Assembly (NCBI RefSeq): GCF_041200175.1
Contig: NZ_CP165727.1
Span: forward strand, 3,757,501 to 3,821,500
Origin: Streptomyces sp. R33
GTDB lineage: Bacteria > Actinomycetota > Actinomycetes > Streptomycetales > Streptomycetaceae
Length of the DNA stretch: 64,000 nucleotides
Direction of reading: 5' to 3'
Part shown: positions 1 through 8,128 of the stretch, one piece after another
Numbering within the stretch: position 1 is the first letter of the stretch
How the letters are laid out: the number at the start of each line of letters is the position of its first letter
The notes under the pieces: model-generated
What the model was told of the DNA's origin: nothing
Seen by the model: the letters and a program-made list of their open reading frames with translations, nothing else
Database searches by the model: none
Program-made: the position numbers and the translations under genes

Positions 1-1525
1 GCCGCTCGCGCTCCTTCTTCTCCGCCTTCTCGGCGGCCTTTTCGGCAGCCTTTTCGGCGGTGACCTTGGCCGCGGCCTCCTTGGCGTCCGCCAGCGAGAT
101 CTGCCGCGTCTCCTCGACGGCCGGGGCGAGGACCGGGGCGGGCGCCGGCTCCGGCGCGTTGATGACGGCGGTGAGCATCACCCGGGCGCGCTCGTCGTCG
201 AGGCGGCGGGCCGGATCCTTGGCCAGCAGGCCGTAGATGACCTCGGTCAGCGGACCCGCGTTCTTGGGCGGTTCCACCGGCTCGGTCATGACGGCGGTGA
301 GGGTGGCGAGCGCGGACCCCTTGTCGTACGGGGGCACGCCCTCGACGGCGGCGTAGAGCAGTCCGCCGAGGGACCACATGTCGGCGGGCGGGCCGGGCTT
401 CTGGCCGCGGGCGCGCTCGGGGGAGATGTACGAGGGGGCGCCGACGAGCATGCCGGTGGAGGTGACGGAGGGGTCGCCTTCGACCTGGGCGATGCCGAAG
501 TCGGTGAGGACGACGCGGCCGGTGCGGGCGATGAGCACGTTGGACGGCTTGACGTCCCGGTGCAGGATGCCCTGGCCGTGCGCGGCGCGGAGCACGTCGA
601 GGACGGCGAGGCCGACCTCGGCGGCGCGGTGGGGAGTCAGCGGGCCCTGTTCACGGATGAATTCGGCCAGCGAGGGGCCCTCGATGAGCTCCATGACGAT
701 CCACGGGCGCTCGTCCTCGTCCACGACGTCGAAGACGGTGACGGCGCCGCCGCTGCGGATCCGCGCAATGGCCTTGGCTTCGCGCAGCGTACGGGTGATG
801 AGGCGGCGCTTCTCGTCCTCGTCGACGCCGGTGCTGAAGCGGAGTTCCTTTACGGCGACGGTCCGGCCGAGGGTCTCGTCCTCGGCGCGCCAGACGGTGC
901 CCATGCCGCCCTTGCCGAGCACTTCGCGCAGCCGGTAGCGGCGCGCGAGCAGCCGGCCCTCGGCTCCCGCGCCCTGAGCGGCCTTGGCGGCAGCCGCCTT
1001 GACCGCAGCCGCAACGGCATCGGCCTTCTCGACGACGGGATTCCCCGCCGCAACAGGCTTCGCCGCAGCAGCAGGCTTCTTGTCCTCGGCCTCGGCAGAC
1101 GCCGCCGCAGCCTTGTCCAGGTCCGGCTTCCCGCCCTCGGTGACGCCGGCGGCAGCCGCAGGCTTGCCCAGGTCGGCCTTCGCCGCAGCAGGCTCCTCGC
1201 CCGCCGGCTCGGCAGACGCCACGGCAGGCTTCGCGTCCTCGGACGCGCCACCACCGGCCCCGCCCGGGGCCGACTTCCCGGCCTCGGCGGCACCAGCCGC
1301 AGCCTCCGCCGGCTCTGCGGCACCGGACGCAGGCTTGCCCACGTTCGGCTTCGCCGCAGGCGGGACGGCAGGCGGGGCGGCAGGCTTCGCGGCGCCAGGC
1401 TCCGCAGCCTGCGGTGCGTCAGGCTTTGCCGCAGGCGACTTCGGCTCCGCCGACACAGGCTTCGCCCGGTCCTGCTTCGCCGCAGGCGACTCGGCGGGCG
1501 ACTCGGTGTGCTCCGGCTTCGACAT
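1..1525 (-). CDS. Serine/threonine protein kinase, C-terminus cut by window edge
   Basis: Hanks-type Ser/Thr kinase that phosphorylates proteins on Ser/Thr. The ATG at 1525 has GAGGGG upstream. Residues 1 to about 190 are a low-complexity Ala/Pro/Lys region with many AAKP-like units. The kinase domain follows (about 195-455): glycine loop GKGGMGTVW, VAVKEL lysine, catalytic HRDVKPSNV, DFG in LTDFGIAQ, an SPE form of the APE motif, and DMWSLG. After the domain a Lys/Glu/Ala-rich stretch runs off the window, so a membrane anchor or sensor domain cannot be judged. All catalytic residues are present, so it should be active. Placing the long disordered segment before the kinase is unusual, because most streptomycete kinases carry it after the domain. 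Substrate unknown. Confidence 0.9.
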   Translation of the reverse strand, partial: MSKPEHTESPAESPAAKQDRAKPVSAEPKSPAAKPDAPQAAEPGAAKPAAPPAVPPAAKPNVGKPASGAAEPAEAAAGAAEAGKSAPGGAGGGASEDAKPAVASAEPAGEEPAAAKADLGKPAAAAGVTEGGKPDLDKAAAASAEAEDKKPAAAAKPVAAGNPVVEKADAVAAAVKAAAAKAAQGAGAEGRLLARRYRLREVLGKGGMGTVWRAEDETLGRTVAVKELRFSTGVDEDEKRRLITRTLREAKAIARIRSGGAVTVFDVVDEDERPWIVMELIEGPSLAEFIREQGPLTPHRAAEVGLAVLDVLRAAHGQGILHRDVKPSNVLIARTGRVVLTDFGIAQVEGDPSVTSTGMLVGAPSYISPERARGQKPGPPADMWSLGGLLYAAVEGVPPYDKGSALATLTAVMTEPVEPPKNAGPLTEVIYGLLAKDPARRLDDERARVMLTAVINAPEPAPAPVLAPAVEETRQISLADAKEAAAKVTAEKAAEKAAEKAEKKERER

Positions 1526-1701
1526 GCGTCCCCTCTGCGATCGTGCCGCCTGCTCCGGGTGCTCCGGCAGCCTCCGGGGTCCCCGGTGGCCCGCCCCGGG
1601 AGAACCCGTGCGGTAACCCGCCCCGGCAGAACCCTCATTGTTCCTCACTCCGCAACGGACGGGCGCCCCGGGTCCGCGGTTCCCCCCTCCGGATCCCGGA
1701 G

Positions 1702-3408
1702 TTACAACGGAACGATGTCAGGAGCCCCCAACCGCGCCGCATCCGCCGTCTGGTCGTCCGGCTGACGCTGCGATTCCCGTTCCGCCTGTACCCGCTTGTC
1801 GTAGTGTTCCACTTCCTTCGCGGTCTGCTGCTCGTCCCACCCCAGGACCGGAGCCATCAGCTCCGCGCACTCCCGCGCCGACCGCGTCCCCCGGTCGAAC
1901 GTCTCGATCGAGATCCGCGTCCGCCGCGTCAGCACGTCGTCCAGATGCCGCGCACCCTCGTGCGATGCCGCGTACACCACCTCCGCCCGCAGGTAGTCGT
2001 CCGCCCCGCCCAGCGGCTTCGCCAGCCCGGGGTCCGCCGCGATCAGGTCCAGCAGTTCGTCCGTCATCGAGCCGTAGCGGTTCAACAGGTGCTCGACCCG
2101 CACCACATGAAGGCCCGTCCGGGCCGCGATCCCGGCCCGCCCGTTCCACAGCGCCCGGTACCCCTCCGCCCCCACCAGCGGCACGTCCTCCGTCACGCAT
2201 TCGGCGACCCGCTGGTCCAGCCCGTGCACCGCCTCGTCCACCGCGTCCTTCGCCATGACCCGGTACGTCGTGTACTTGCCGCCCGCGACCACCACCAGCC
2301 CCGGCACGGGATGCGCCACCGTGTGCTCGCGCGAGAGCTTGCTCGTCGCGTCCGACTCGCCGGCCAGCAGCGGCCGCAGGCCCGCGTACACCCCCTGCAC
2401 GTCGTCCCGCGTGAGCGGCACCGCCAGCACCGCGTTCACGTGCTCCAGCAGGTAGTCGATGTCCGCGCTGGACGCCGCCGGATGCGCCTTGTCCAGGTCC
2501 CAGTCCGTGTCCGTGGTCCCCACGATCCAGCTCCGCCCCCACGGGATCACGAACAGCACGGATTTCTCCGTCCTCAGGATCAGGCCCGTCGAGGAGTGGA
2601 TCCGGTCCTTCGGGACGACCAGGTGGATGCCCTTCGACGCGCGGACGTGGAACTGCCCCCGCTCCCCGATCAGCGCCTGCGTGTCGTCCGTCCACACCCC
2701 GGTCGCGTTCACGATCTGCCGCGCGCGGATCTCGTACTGGCCGCCGCCCTCCACGTCCTGCACGCGCGCCCCGACGACCCGCTCCCCCTCGCGCAGGAAG
2801 CCGACCACCCTCGCCCGGTTGGCGCACTGCGCCCCGTACGCCGCGGCCGTCCGGACCAGCGTGGCCACGAACCGCGCATCGTCCATCTGGGCGTCGTAGT
2901 ACTGCAGGGCCCCCACCAGCGCGTCCTTGCGCAGCGCCGGAGCGACCCGCAGCGCGCGCTTGCGCGACAGGTGCCGGTGTACCGGCAGCCCCCGCCCGTG
3001 CCCGCTGGACACCGACATCGCGTCGTACAGCGCGACGCCCGATCCGGCGTAGAACCGCTCCCAGCCCTTGTGCTGCAGCGGGTACAGGAACGGCACGGGC
3101 TTGACCAGGTGCGGGGCGAGCCGCTCCAGCAGCAGGCCGCGCTCCTTCAGGGCCTCCCGTACGAGCGCGAAGTCCAGCATCTCCAGGTACCGCAGGCCGC
3201 CGTGGATCAGCTTGCTCGACCGGCTGGACGTGCCCGACGCCCAGTCCCGGGCCTCGACCAGGCCCGTCGAGAGGCCTCTGGTCGCGGCATCGAGGGCGGT
3301 ACCGGCGCCCACCACGCCCGCGCCCACCACCAGCACGTCCAGTTCCCGCTCGGCCATCCGGGCGAGCGCCTCTTCGCGCTGGACCGGCCCCAGTGTCGCT
3401 GTCCTCAC
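1702..3408 (-). CDS. glpD: Aerobic glycerol-3-phosphate dehydrogenase
   Basis: FAD-dependent oxidation of sn-glycerol 3-phosphate to dihydroxyacetone phosphate, feeding electrons to the membrane quinone pool. At 568 aa it has the usual family length. The N-terminus carries the FAD dinucleotide motif VVGAGVVGAGTALDAATRG, followed by SSRSSKLIHGGLRYLE, a GlpD signature. Further on are IVGTTDTDWD and VVAGGKYTTYR, then the C-terminal helical domain. The GTG start at 3408 is chosen because GGGAGG lies 7 nt upstream and the FAD motif begins about 25 residues in; longer versions would add unrelated N-terminal sequence. No glpF or glpK is adjacent in this window. A 20-bp tandem repeat just upstream (3422-3460) may be an operator. 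Confidence 0.95.
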   Translation of the reverse strand: MRTATLGPVQREEALARMAERELDVLVVGAGVVGAGTALDAATRGLSTGLVEARDWASGTSSRSSKLIHGGLRYLEMLDFALVREALKERGLLLERLAPHLVKPVPFLYPLQHKGWERFYAGSGVALYDAMSVSSGHGRGLPVHRHLSRKRALRVAPALRKDALVGALQYYDAQMDDARFVATLVRTAAAYGAQCANRARVVGFLREGERVVGARVQDVEGGGQYEIRARQIVNATGVWTDDTQALIGERGQFHVRASKGIHLVVPKDRIHSSTGLILRTEKSVLFVIPWGRSWIVGTTDTDWDLDKAHPAASSADIDYLLEHVNAVLAVPLTRDDVQGVYAGLRPLLAGESDATSKLSREHTVAHPVPGLVVVAGGKYTTYRVMAKDAVDEAVHGLDQRVAECVTEDVPLVGAEGYRALWNGRAGIAARTGLHVVRVEHLLNRYGSMTDELLDLIAADPGLAKPLGGADDYLRAEVVYAASHEGARHLDDVLTRRTRISIETFDRGTRSARECAELMAPVLGWDEQQTAKEVEHYDKRVQAERESQRQPDDQTADAARLGAPDIVPL

Positions 3409-3670
3409 GGCTGCCTCCCGTTCGGTGCGGGTGTTCCCCGCTCGGTGCGGGTGATCCCGCTCACATCCCCCGCCCTCGATTCTGACCCGCTGCACCCACA
3501 TCAGCCACCGCCTGTGGACAACACAACGGTGACCATCACCCCGTAATACGACACATCGGTCATATATACGCCTAGTCTGACATCGCGCCAGCTCCACACC
3601 TGGACCCGCACGGTCCACAGGACTTGCGCACCCAGCCCCCTCATGCATGCCAGGGAAGGGACGGCACCCC
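3409..3670. promoter_or_regulatory. Divergent control region glpD / sugar dehydrogenase
   Basis: 262 bp between two divergent genes. Two near-identical 19-20 bp units lie head to tail at 3422-3441 and 3442-3460 (core TCGGTGCGGGTG), immediately upstream of the glpD ribosome binding site. A short AT-rich island (CATATATACGCCTAGTCT, around 3560-3580) stands out in the GC-rich surroundings and is the likeliest promoter location. No operator family can be assigned from sequence alone. Confidence 0.4.
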
Positions 3671-4900
3671 ATGCCCGCAGATCTCGCCGTCATCGGACTC
3701 GGCCACCTCGGCCTCCCGCTGGCCCAGGCGGCCGTCGCCGCCGGAATCGAGACGGTCGGCTACGACAGTGGTCCGGCCACGGACTCCACCCTCACCGCCG
3801 CCGAGATCCGCCGCATGTCGGCCGCCGGCTTCCGGGTCACCACCAACCCCGCCGAACTCGGCCGGGTCCGCACCGCCGTCATCTGCGCCCCCACCCAGCT
3901 CGGCGCCGACCGCGCGCTCGACCTCTCCGCCGTCGGCGAGGCGGGCCGCACGCTCGCCGCCCGGCTGCGCCCGCACACCACCGTCATCCTCGAATCCGCC
4001 GCCCACCCGGGCGTCACCGAGGACTACCTGCGCCCGATCCTCGAGGCCGGCTCCGGACTGCGCGCCGGCCGGGACTTCCACCTGGCCTACTCGCCCAGCC
4101 GCCTCGACCCGGGCAACCGCACCCACGGCGTCGCCAACACCCCCAAGGTGATCGGAGGCCTCACCCCCGCCTGCACCGAGTCCGCACACGCCTTCTACGC
4201 CCGGCTCACCGAGAAGGTGGTCCGCGCGCGCGGCCTGCGCGAGGCCGAGACCGTGCAGCTGCTGGAGACCAACTACCGGCACGTCAACATCGCCCTCATG
4301 AACGAGATGGCGGTGCTCTGCCACGACCTCGGCGTCGACCTGTGGGACGTCATCCGCTGCGCCGAGACCAAGCCGTACGGATTCCAGGCCTTCCGGCCCG
4401 GCCCGGGAGTCGGCGGCCACAGCGTCCCCCTCGACCCCAACTACCTCCCCCACACCACCCGCACCCCGGGCCACCCCTTGCGCATGGTCGGGCTGGCGCA
4501 GGAGATCAACAGCCGGATGCCCCAGTACGTCATCCAGCGTTCCGCCACCCTGCTGAACGAGCACGGGAAATCGGCCCGCGGGGCCCGGGTCCTGCTGCTC
4601 GGCGTCACGTACAAGCCGGATCTGGGCGACCAGGAGGGCTCGCCCGCCTGCGAGATCGCCAGCCGCCTGCTCGACCTCGGCGCGCTGATCAGCTACCACG
4701 ACCCGTACATCGCCGGATGGCGCGTCAGGGACCAGCCCGTCCCCCGTGCCGAATCGCTGTACGAGGCCGCCGCGAACGCCGATCTGACGATCCTGCTCCA
4801 GCACCACCGCACGTACGACCTCCAAGGTCTGGCGGTGAAGGCGCAGTTGCTGCTGGACACGCGCGGCGCCAGCCCGGCGGGCGCGGCACACCGGCTCTGA
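3671..4900 (+). CDS. Nucleotide-sugar dehydrogenase family protein with Ser at the catalytic Cys position
   Basis: UDP-glucose/UDP-N-acetylmannosamine dehydrogenase family; active members oxidise the sugar C6 to a uronate with two NAD+. 409 aa. Rossmann motif GLGHLGLPLA sits at residues 9-18. The middle domain has ETNYRHVNIALMNE, and the C-terminal UDP-binding domain has TYKPDLGDQEGSPA and SYHDPY. In the family block GPGVGGHC the essential cysteine is replaced: here it reads GPGVGGHS, with Ser251 (AGC at 4421-4423). Cys-to-Ser at this site normally blocks the second oxidation step, so the protein may make an aldehyde, have another role or be inactive. Start ATG 3671 has AAGGGACGG upstream; an in-frame ATG at 3647 is the alternative. 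No sugar-biosynthesis partners are adjacent. Confidence 0.85.
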   Translation: MPADLAVIGLGHLGLPLAQAAVAAGIETVGYDSGPATDSTLTAAEIRRMSAAGFRVTTNPAELGRVRTAVICAPTQLGADRALDLSAVGEAGRTLAARLRPHTTVILESAAHPGVTEDYLRPILEAGSGLRAGRDFHLAYSPSRLDPGNRTHGVANTPKVIGGLTPACTESAHAFYARLTEKVVRARGLREAETVQLLETNYRHVNIALMNEMAVLCHDLGVDLWDVIRCAETKPYGFQAFRPGPGVGGHSVPLDPNYLPHTTRTPGHPLRMVGLAQEINSRMPQYVIQRSATLLNEHGKSARGARVLLLGVTYKPDLGDQEGSPACEIASRLLDLGALISYHDPYIAGWRVRDQPVPRAESLYEAAANADLTILLQHHRTYDLQGLAVKAQLLLDTRGASPAGAAHRL

Positions 4901-5021
4901 TCACGCCGCAGATCCCTTCTCCGGACGCCGGAGCGGGCCGCCGGCCTGCGGCGGCTCGTCTCGCACATCCGTCCTCGCTCCAAGCGCGTCTCCGAGCAGG
5001 CACGTTCGGCAGAAATCCCTG

Positions 5022-5049
5022 TTGGCGGCCGCTGCTGCGGCCATATGAT
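5022..5049 (+). promoter_or_regulatory. Promoter for leaderless M16-like gene
   Basis: TTGGCG (5022-5027), 16-bp spacer, TATGAT (5044-5049), then 6 nt to the GTG start at 5056. The spacing means transcription would begin at or next to the start codon, and there is no Shine-Dalgarno sequence. Confidence 0.6.
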
Positions 5050-5055
5050 CCGCGC

Positions 5056-6798
5056 GTGTCTGCTCACCCCCCGCCCGGCCGGCCCGTGTTCGACCCCGCC
5101 GACGGCATCACCACCACCACCGTGGACGGCATCCGCACCGTCCTCGCCCCCCGCTCGGGACTCCTCACCGCCGGACTCCTCTTCCGCGTCGGACGCGCCG
5201 ACGAGACCCTCGCCACCAGCGGCGTCACCCATCTGGTCGAGCACCTCGCCCTGCACCGGCACGGCCTCGGCGACCTGCACCACAGCGGCGCCACCGCCGC
5301 CGCGTACACCCGCTTCCACGTCACCGGCACCCCCGCCGACGTGGTCGCGTACCTCAACGGCGTGTGCGCGGCGCTGCGCGACCTCCCGACGGACCGGCTG
5401 GAGACCGAGAAGGAGATCCTGCGCGCCGAGGCCGCCGGCAGGGGCCGCGGCCCGGCCCACGCCGCCACCCTGTGGCGCTACGGCTCCCGCTCGTACGGAC
5501 TCACCGGCTACGCCGAGACGGGCCTGTACCGCCTGACCGCGGACGACGTCCGCGCGTGGGCGCAGACCCGGTTCACCACCGAGAACGCCGTCCTGTGGAT
5601 CACCGGCGACTCCGTCCCCGACGGCCTCGACCTCACGCTCCCGAGCGGCGAGTGGCACCCGGCCCCGGCGGCCACCTCGGCGCTGCCCGCCACCCCCGCC
5701 TACTTCCGGGGCGACGAGCGCGGCGTCATCCTGACCGCCGTCGTACCCCGTTCCACCGAAGCGGGCCTGTTCGCCGAGGTCCTGGGCAAGGAGCTGTTCC
5801 GCGAGCTGCGCCGGAAGGGCGGCCACTCCTCCACCGCGAGCGGCGAATACTCCCCGCGCGACGCCGGCTCCGCGACCGTCACCGCGTATGCCGACGCCCT
5901 CCCGCAGAAGCAGGACGCCCTGGTCGGCGCTTTCGTCGACGTCTTCACGAAGCTCCGGGCCGGCCGGATCGAACAGGCAGACCTGGACTCCGTACGAGCA
6001 TCCGCGCTGGCGCAGTTCGACACGCCGGAGCTCGCCGGCTGCATGCTCCCCGGGCACGCCGTGAACCTGCTGCTGGGCCACCGCAACCTCACCGTCGCCG
6101 AGGCGAAGGCCGAGATCGAGGCGGTCACCGTCGCCGACCTGCACCGCGTCGCGCGCGCCGTGTGGGACGACGCCCTGCTGCAGGTGCCCGGCCGGGGCGT
6201 GGACCGGGCCGGTCTGGCAGCCGCTCCCACCGACTCCCCGGAGCTCGTCGGCGGCCGGCGCCACCCGGCGGTGGCGGACCCGGGCGTCTTCCTGCGCCTG
6301 GCCGAGGACGGCGTCAGCCGGGTCTCGCCGGGCCAGCGGGTCACCGTCCGCTTCGCCGAATGCTCCCTGATGCAGGCCTACCCGGACGGCGCCCGCCACC
6401 TGGTCGGCCACGACGGCTTCACCGTCACCGTCGAACCGACGCTCTACCACCGGATCACCCCTGCCGAACTGGCGGTGATCGACGCGGCCGTGCCGCCCTC
6501 GGTGGTGGTCGCGATGCCGCCCCGCCACCCGTTGCGGATCCCGCAGCCGGCCGGGCCCGGACCGGCGGCCGCCCCCGCCAGGCGCTCCGCCTGGTTCACC
6601 GCGCTGCTGTGGGTGCTCGGTGTGCCCGGGCTGCTCATCGGCGGGTCGGCGGTGATGGCGGGCCTCGTCCTGGGTGACGATCACGACCGGATACCCCAGG
6701 ACGCCGCGCGGGAACTCCTCCAATGGCTGGTCCTGGCAGGCGCCCTCCTGATCCCCTGGGGCATCTGCCTGGACCGCCGGATCAAGGGCAAGAACTGA
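5056..6798 (+). CDS. M16-like metallopeptidase-fold protein with C-terminal membrane anchor
   Basis: 580 aa. Residues about 15-430 resemble the M16 (insulinase/processing peptidase) fold. The inverted zinc motif HLVEH is present near residue 60, and a Glu-rich helix containing EKEILRAE follows about 60 residues later, where the third zinc ligand is expected, so the site may be intact. The C-terminus has two hydrophobic segments (about 515-542 and 555-575) that suggest membrane attachment; classical M16 peptidases are soluble. The GTG start at 5056 is chosen because a TATGAT box ends 6 nt before it. Substrate unknown. Follows the sugar dehydrogenase by 155 bp with its own promoter, so it is probably a separate unit. 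Confidence 0.75.
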   Translation: MSAHPPPGRPVFDPADGITTTTVDGIRTVLAPRSGLLTAGLLFRVGRADETLATSGVTHLVEHLALHRHGLGDLHHSGATAAAYTRFHVTGTPADVVAYLNGVCAALRDLPTDRLETEKEILRAEAAGRGRGPAHAATLWRYGSRSYGLTGYAETGLYRLTADDVRAWAQTRFTTENAVLWITGDSVPDGLDLTLPSGEWHPAPAATSALPATPAYFRGDERGVILTAVVPRSTEAGLFAEVLGKELFRELRRKGGHSSTASGEYSPRDAGSATVTAYADALPQKQDALVGAFVDVFTKLRAGRIEQADLDSVRASALAQFDTPELAGCMLPGHAVNLLLGHRNLTVAEAKAEIEAVTVADLHRVARAVWDDALLQVPGRGVDRAGLAAAPTDSPELVGGRRHPAVADPGVFLRLAEDGVSRVSPGQRVTVRFAECSLMQAYPDGARHLVGHDGFTVTVEPTLYHRITPAELAVIDAAVPPSVVVAMPPRHPLRIPQPAGPGPAAAPARRSAWFTALLWVLGVPGLLIGGSAVMAGLVLGDDHDRIPQDAARELLQWLVLAGALLIPWGICLDRRIKGKN

Positions 6799-6810
6799 CG
6801 GCCCGAACGC

Positions 6811-6848
6811 CGAAGGGCCGGCCCCCCTTGCGGGGAGCCGGCCCTTCG
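6811..6848. terminator. Bidirectional terminator
   Basis: GC-rich hairpin with arms GAAGGGCCGGC and GCCGGCCCTTC between the convergent M16-like gene and guaB3. No U-tract, as is usual for streptomycete terminators. Confidence 0.7.
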
Positions 6849-6858
6849 TGCGTACGGG

Positions 6859-7983
6859 TCAGCGGCGGTGCTGCGAGTCCGCGACCGTGACCTCGACCCG
6901 CTGGAACTCCTTGAGCTCGCTGTAGCCGGTGGTGGCCATCGAGCGGCGCAGCGCACCGAAGATGTTCATCGAGCCGTCCGAGATGTGCGACGGGCCGGTG
7001 AGGATCTCCTCGGTGGTGCCGACCGTGCCGAGGTCGACCTTCTTGCCGCGCGGCACGTCCTCGTGGACGGCCTCCATGCCCCAGTGGTGGCCCTTGCCGG
7101 GCGCGTCGGTGGCACGGGCCAGCGGGGAGCCCATCATCACGGCGTCGGCGCCGCAGGCGACGGCCTTCGGGATGTCGCCGGACCAGCCCACGCCGCCGTC
7201 GGCGATGACGTGCACGTAGCGGCCGCCGGACTCGTCCATGTAGTCGCGGCGCGCCGCGGCGACGTCCGCGACGGCGGTGGCCATCGGGACCTGGATGCCG
7301 AGCACGTTGCGCGTGGTGTGCGCGGCGCCGCCGCCGAAGCCGACCAGGACGCCCGCGGCGCCGGTGCGCATCAGGTGCAGGGCCGCGGTGTACGTGGCGC
7401 AGCCGCCGACGATGACCGGGACGTCGAGCTCGTAGATGAACTGCTTCAGGTTCAGCGGCTCGGCGGCGCCGGAGACGTGCTCCGCCGACACGGTGGTGCC
7501 GCGGATCACGAAGATGTCCACGCCCGCGTCGACGACGGCCTTGGAGAACTCGGCGGTGCGCTGCGGGGAGAGCGCGGCGGCGGTGACGACACCGGAGTCG
7601 CGGACCTCCTTGATGCGCTGCCGGATCAGGTCCGCCTGGATCGGGGCGGCGTAGATCTCCTGGAGACGACGGGTGGCGGACTCCTCGTCCAGCTCCGTGA
7701 TCTCGTCGAGCAGCGGCTGCGGGTCCTCGTACCGGGTCCACAGGCCTTCGAGGTTCAGCACGCCGAGGCCGCCGAGCTCGCCGATGCGGATGGCGGTCTG
7801 CGGGGAGACGACCGAGTCCATGGGGGCGGCCAGGAACGGGAGCTCGAAGCGGTAGGCGTCGATCTGCCAGGCGATCGAGACCTCCTTCGGGTCCCGCGTA
7901 CGCCGGCTCGGGACGATGGCGATGTCGTCGAACGCGTACGCCCTGCGGCCGCGCTTGCCGCGCCCGATCTCGATCTCAGTCAC
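6859..7983 (-). CDS. guaB3: GuaB3 family IMP dehydrogenase-related protein
   Basis: 374-aa TIM-barrel protein of the IMPDH/GMP reductase family, GuaB3 subgroup, which lacks the CBS pair of true IMPDH. Recognisable blocks are FDDIAIVPSRR, LPFLAAPMDSVVSP, ADGGVGWSGDIPKA and DAVMMGSPLA. At the catalytic loop, where IMPDH has GPGSICTTR, this protein reads GGGAAHTTR: His222 (codon 7318-7320) replaces the nucleophilic cysteine. It therefore should not form the covalent thioimidate intermediate. The GTG at 7983 follows an AGGAAAGG motif. It sits directly downstream of guaB, as across actinobacteria, so a role in purine metabolism is likely, but the reaction is not established from sequence. Confidence 0.85.
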   Translation of the reverse strand: MTEIEIGRGKRGRRAYAFDDIAIVPSRRTRDPKEVSIAWQIDAYRFELPFLAAPMDSVVSPQTAIRIGELGGLGVLNLEGLWTRYEDPQPLLDEITELDEESATRRLQEIYAAPIQADLIRQRIKEVRDSGVVTAAALSPQRTAEFSKAVVDAGVDIFVIRGTTVSAEHVSGAAEPLNLKQFIYELDVPVIVGGCATYTAALHLMRTGAAGVLVGFGGGAAHTTRNVLGIQVPMATAVADVAAARRDYMDESGGRYVHVIADGGVGWSGDIPKAVACGADAVMMGSPLARATDAPGKGHHWGMEAVHEDVPRGKKVDLGTVGTTEEILTGPSHISDGSMNIFGALRRSMATTGYSELKEFQRVEVTVADSQHRR

Positions 7984-8085
7984 GTGTGGTGGCCTTTCCT
8001 CTGGGTCTGCCCGTCCAGTATCCCCGAACCCCGGCGCCCCGCGTTCCGGTGACCGCTGTACGGACGCACGCCCGGGCACGGCGAA

Positions 8086-8113
8086 GGGGGCGGGTCCGGA
8101 TGGACCCGCCCCC
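8086..8113 (-). terminator. Terminator after guaB
   Basis: Perfect 12-bp stem (GGGGGCGGGTCC / GGACCCGCCCCC) with a GGAT loop, 15 nt past the guaB stop. It suggests guaB and guaB3 are at least partly separate transcripts. Confidence 0.75.
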
Positions 8114-8128
8114 TCATGCGCTGTCGGT

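Noticed and set aside
3643..6798. A continuous frame running through the sugar dehydrogenase region into the M16-like gene
   Set aside because: Its first half is a shifted, Arg/Pro-rich reading of the dehydrogenase. Only the part from 5056 looks like protein, and it has its own promoter.
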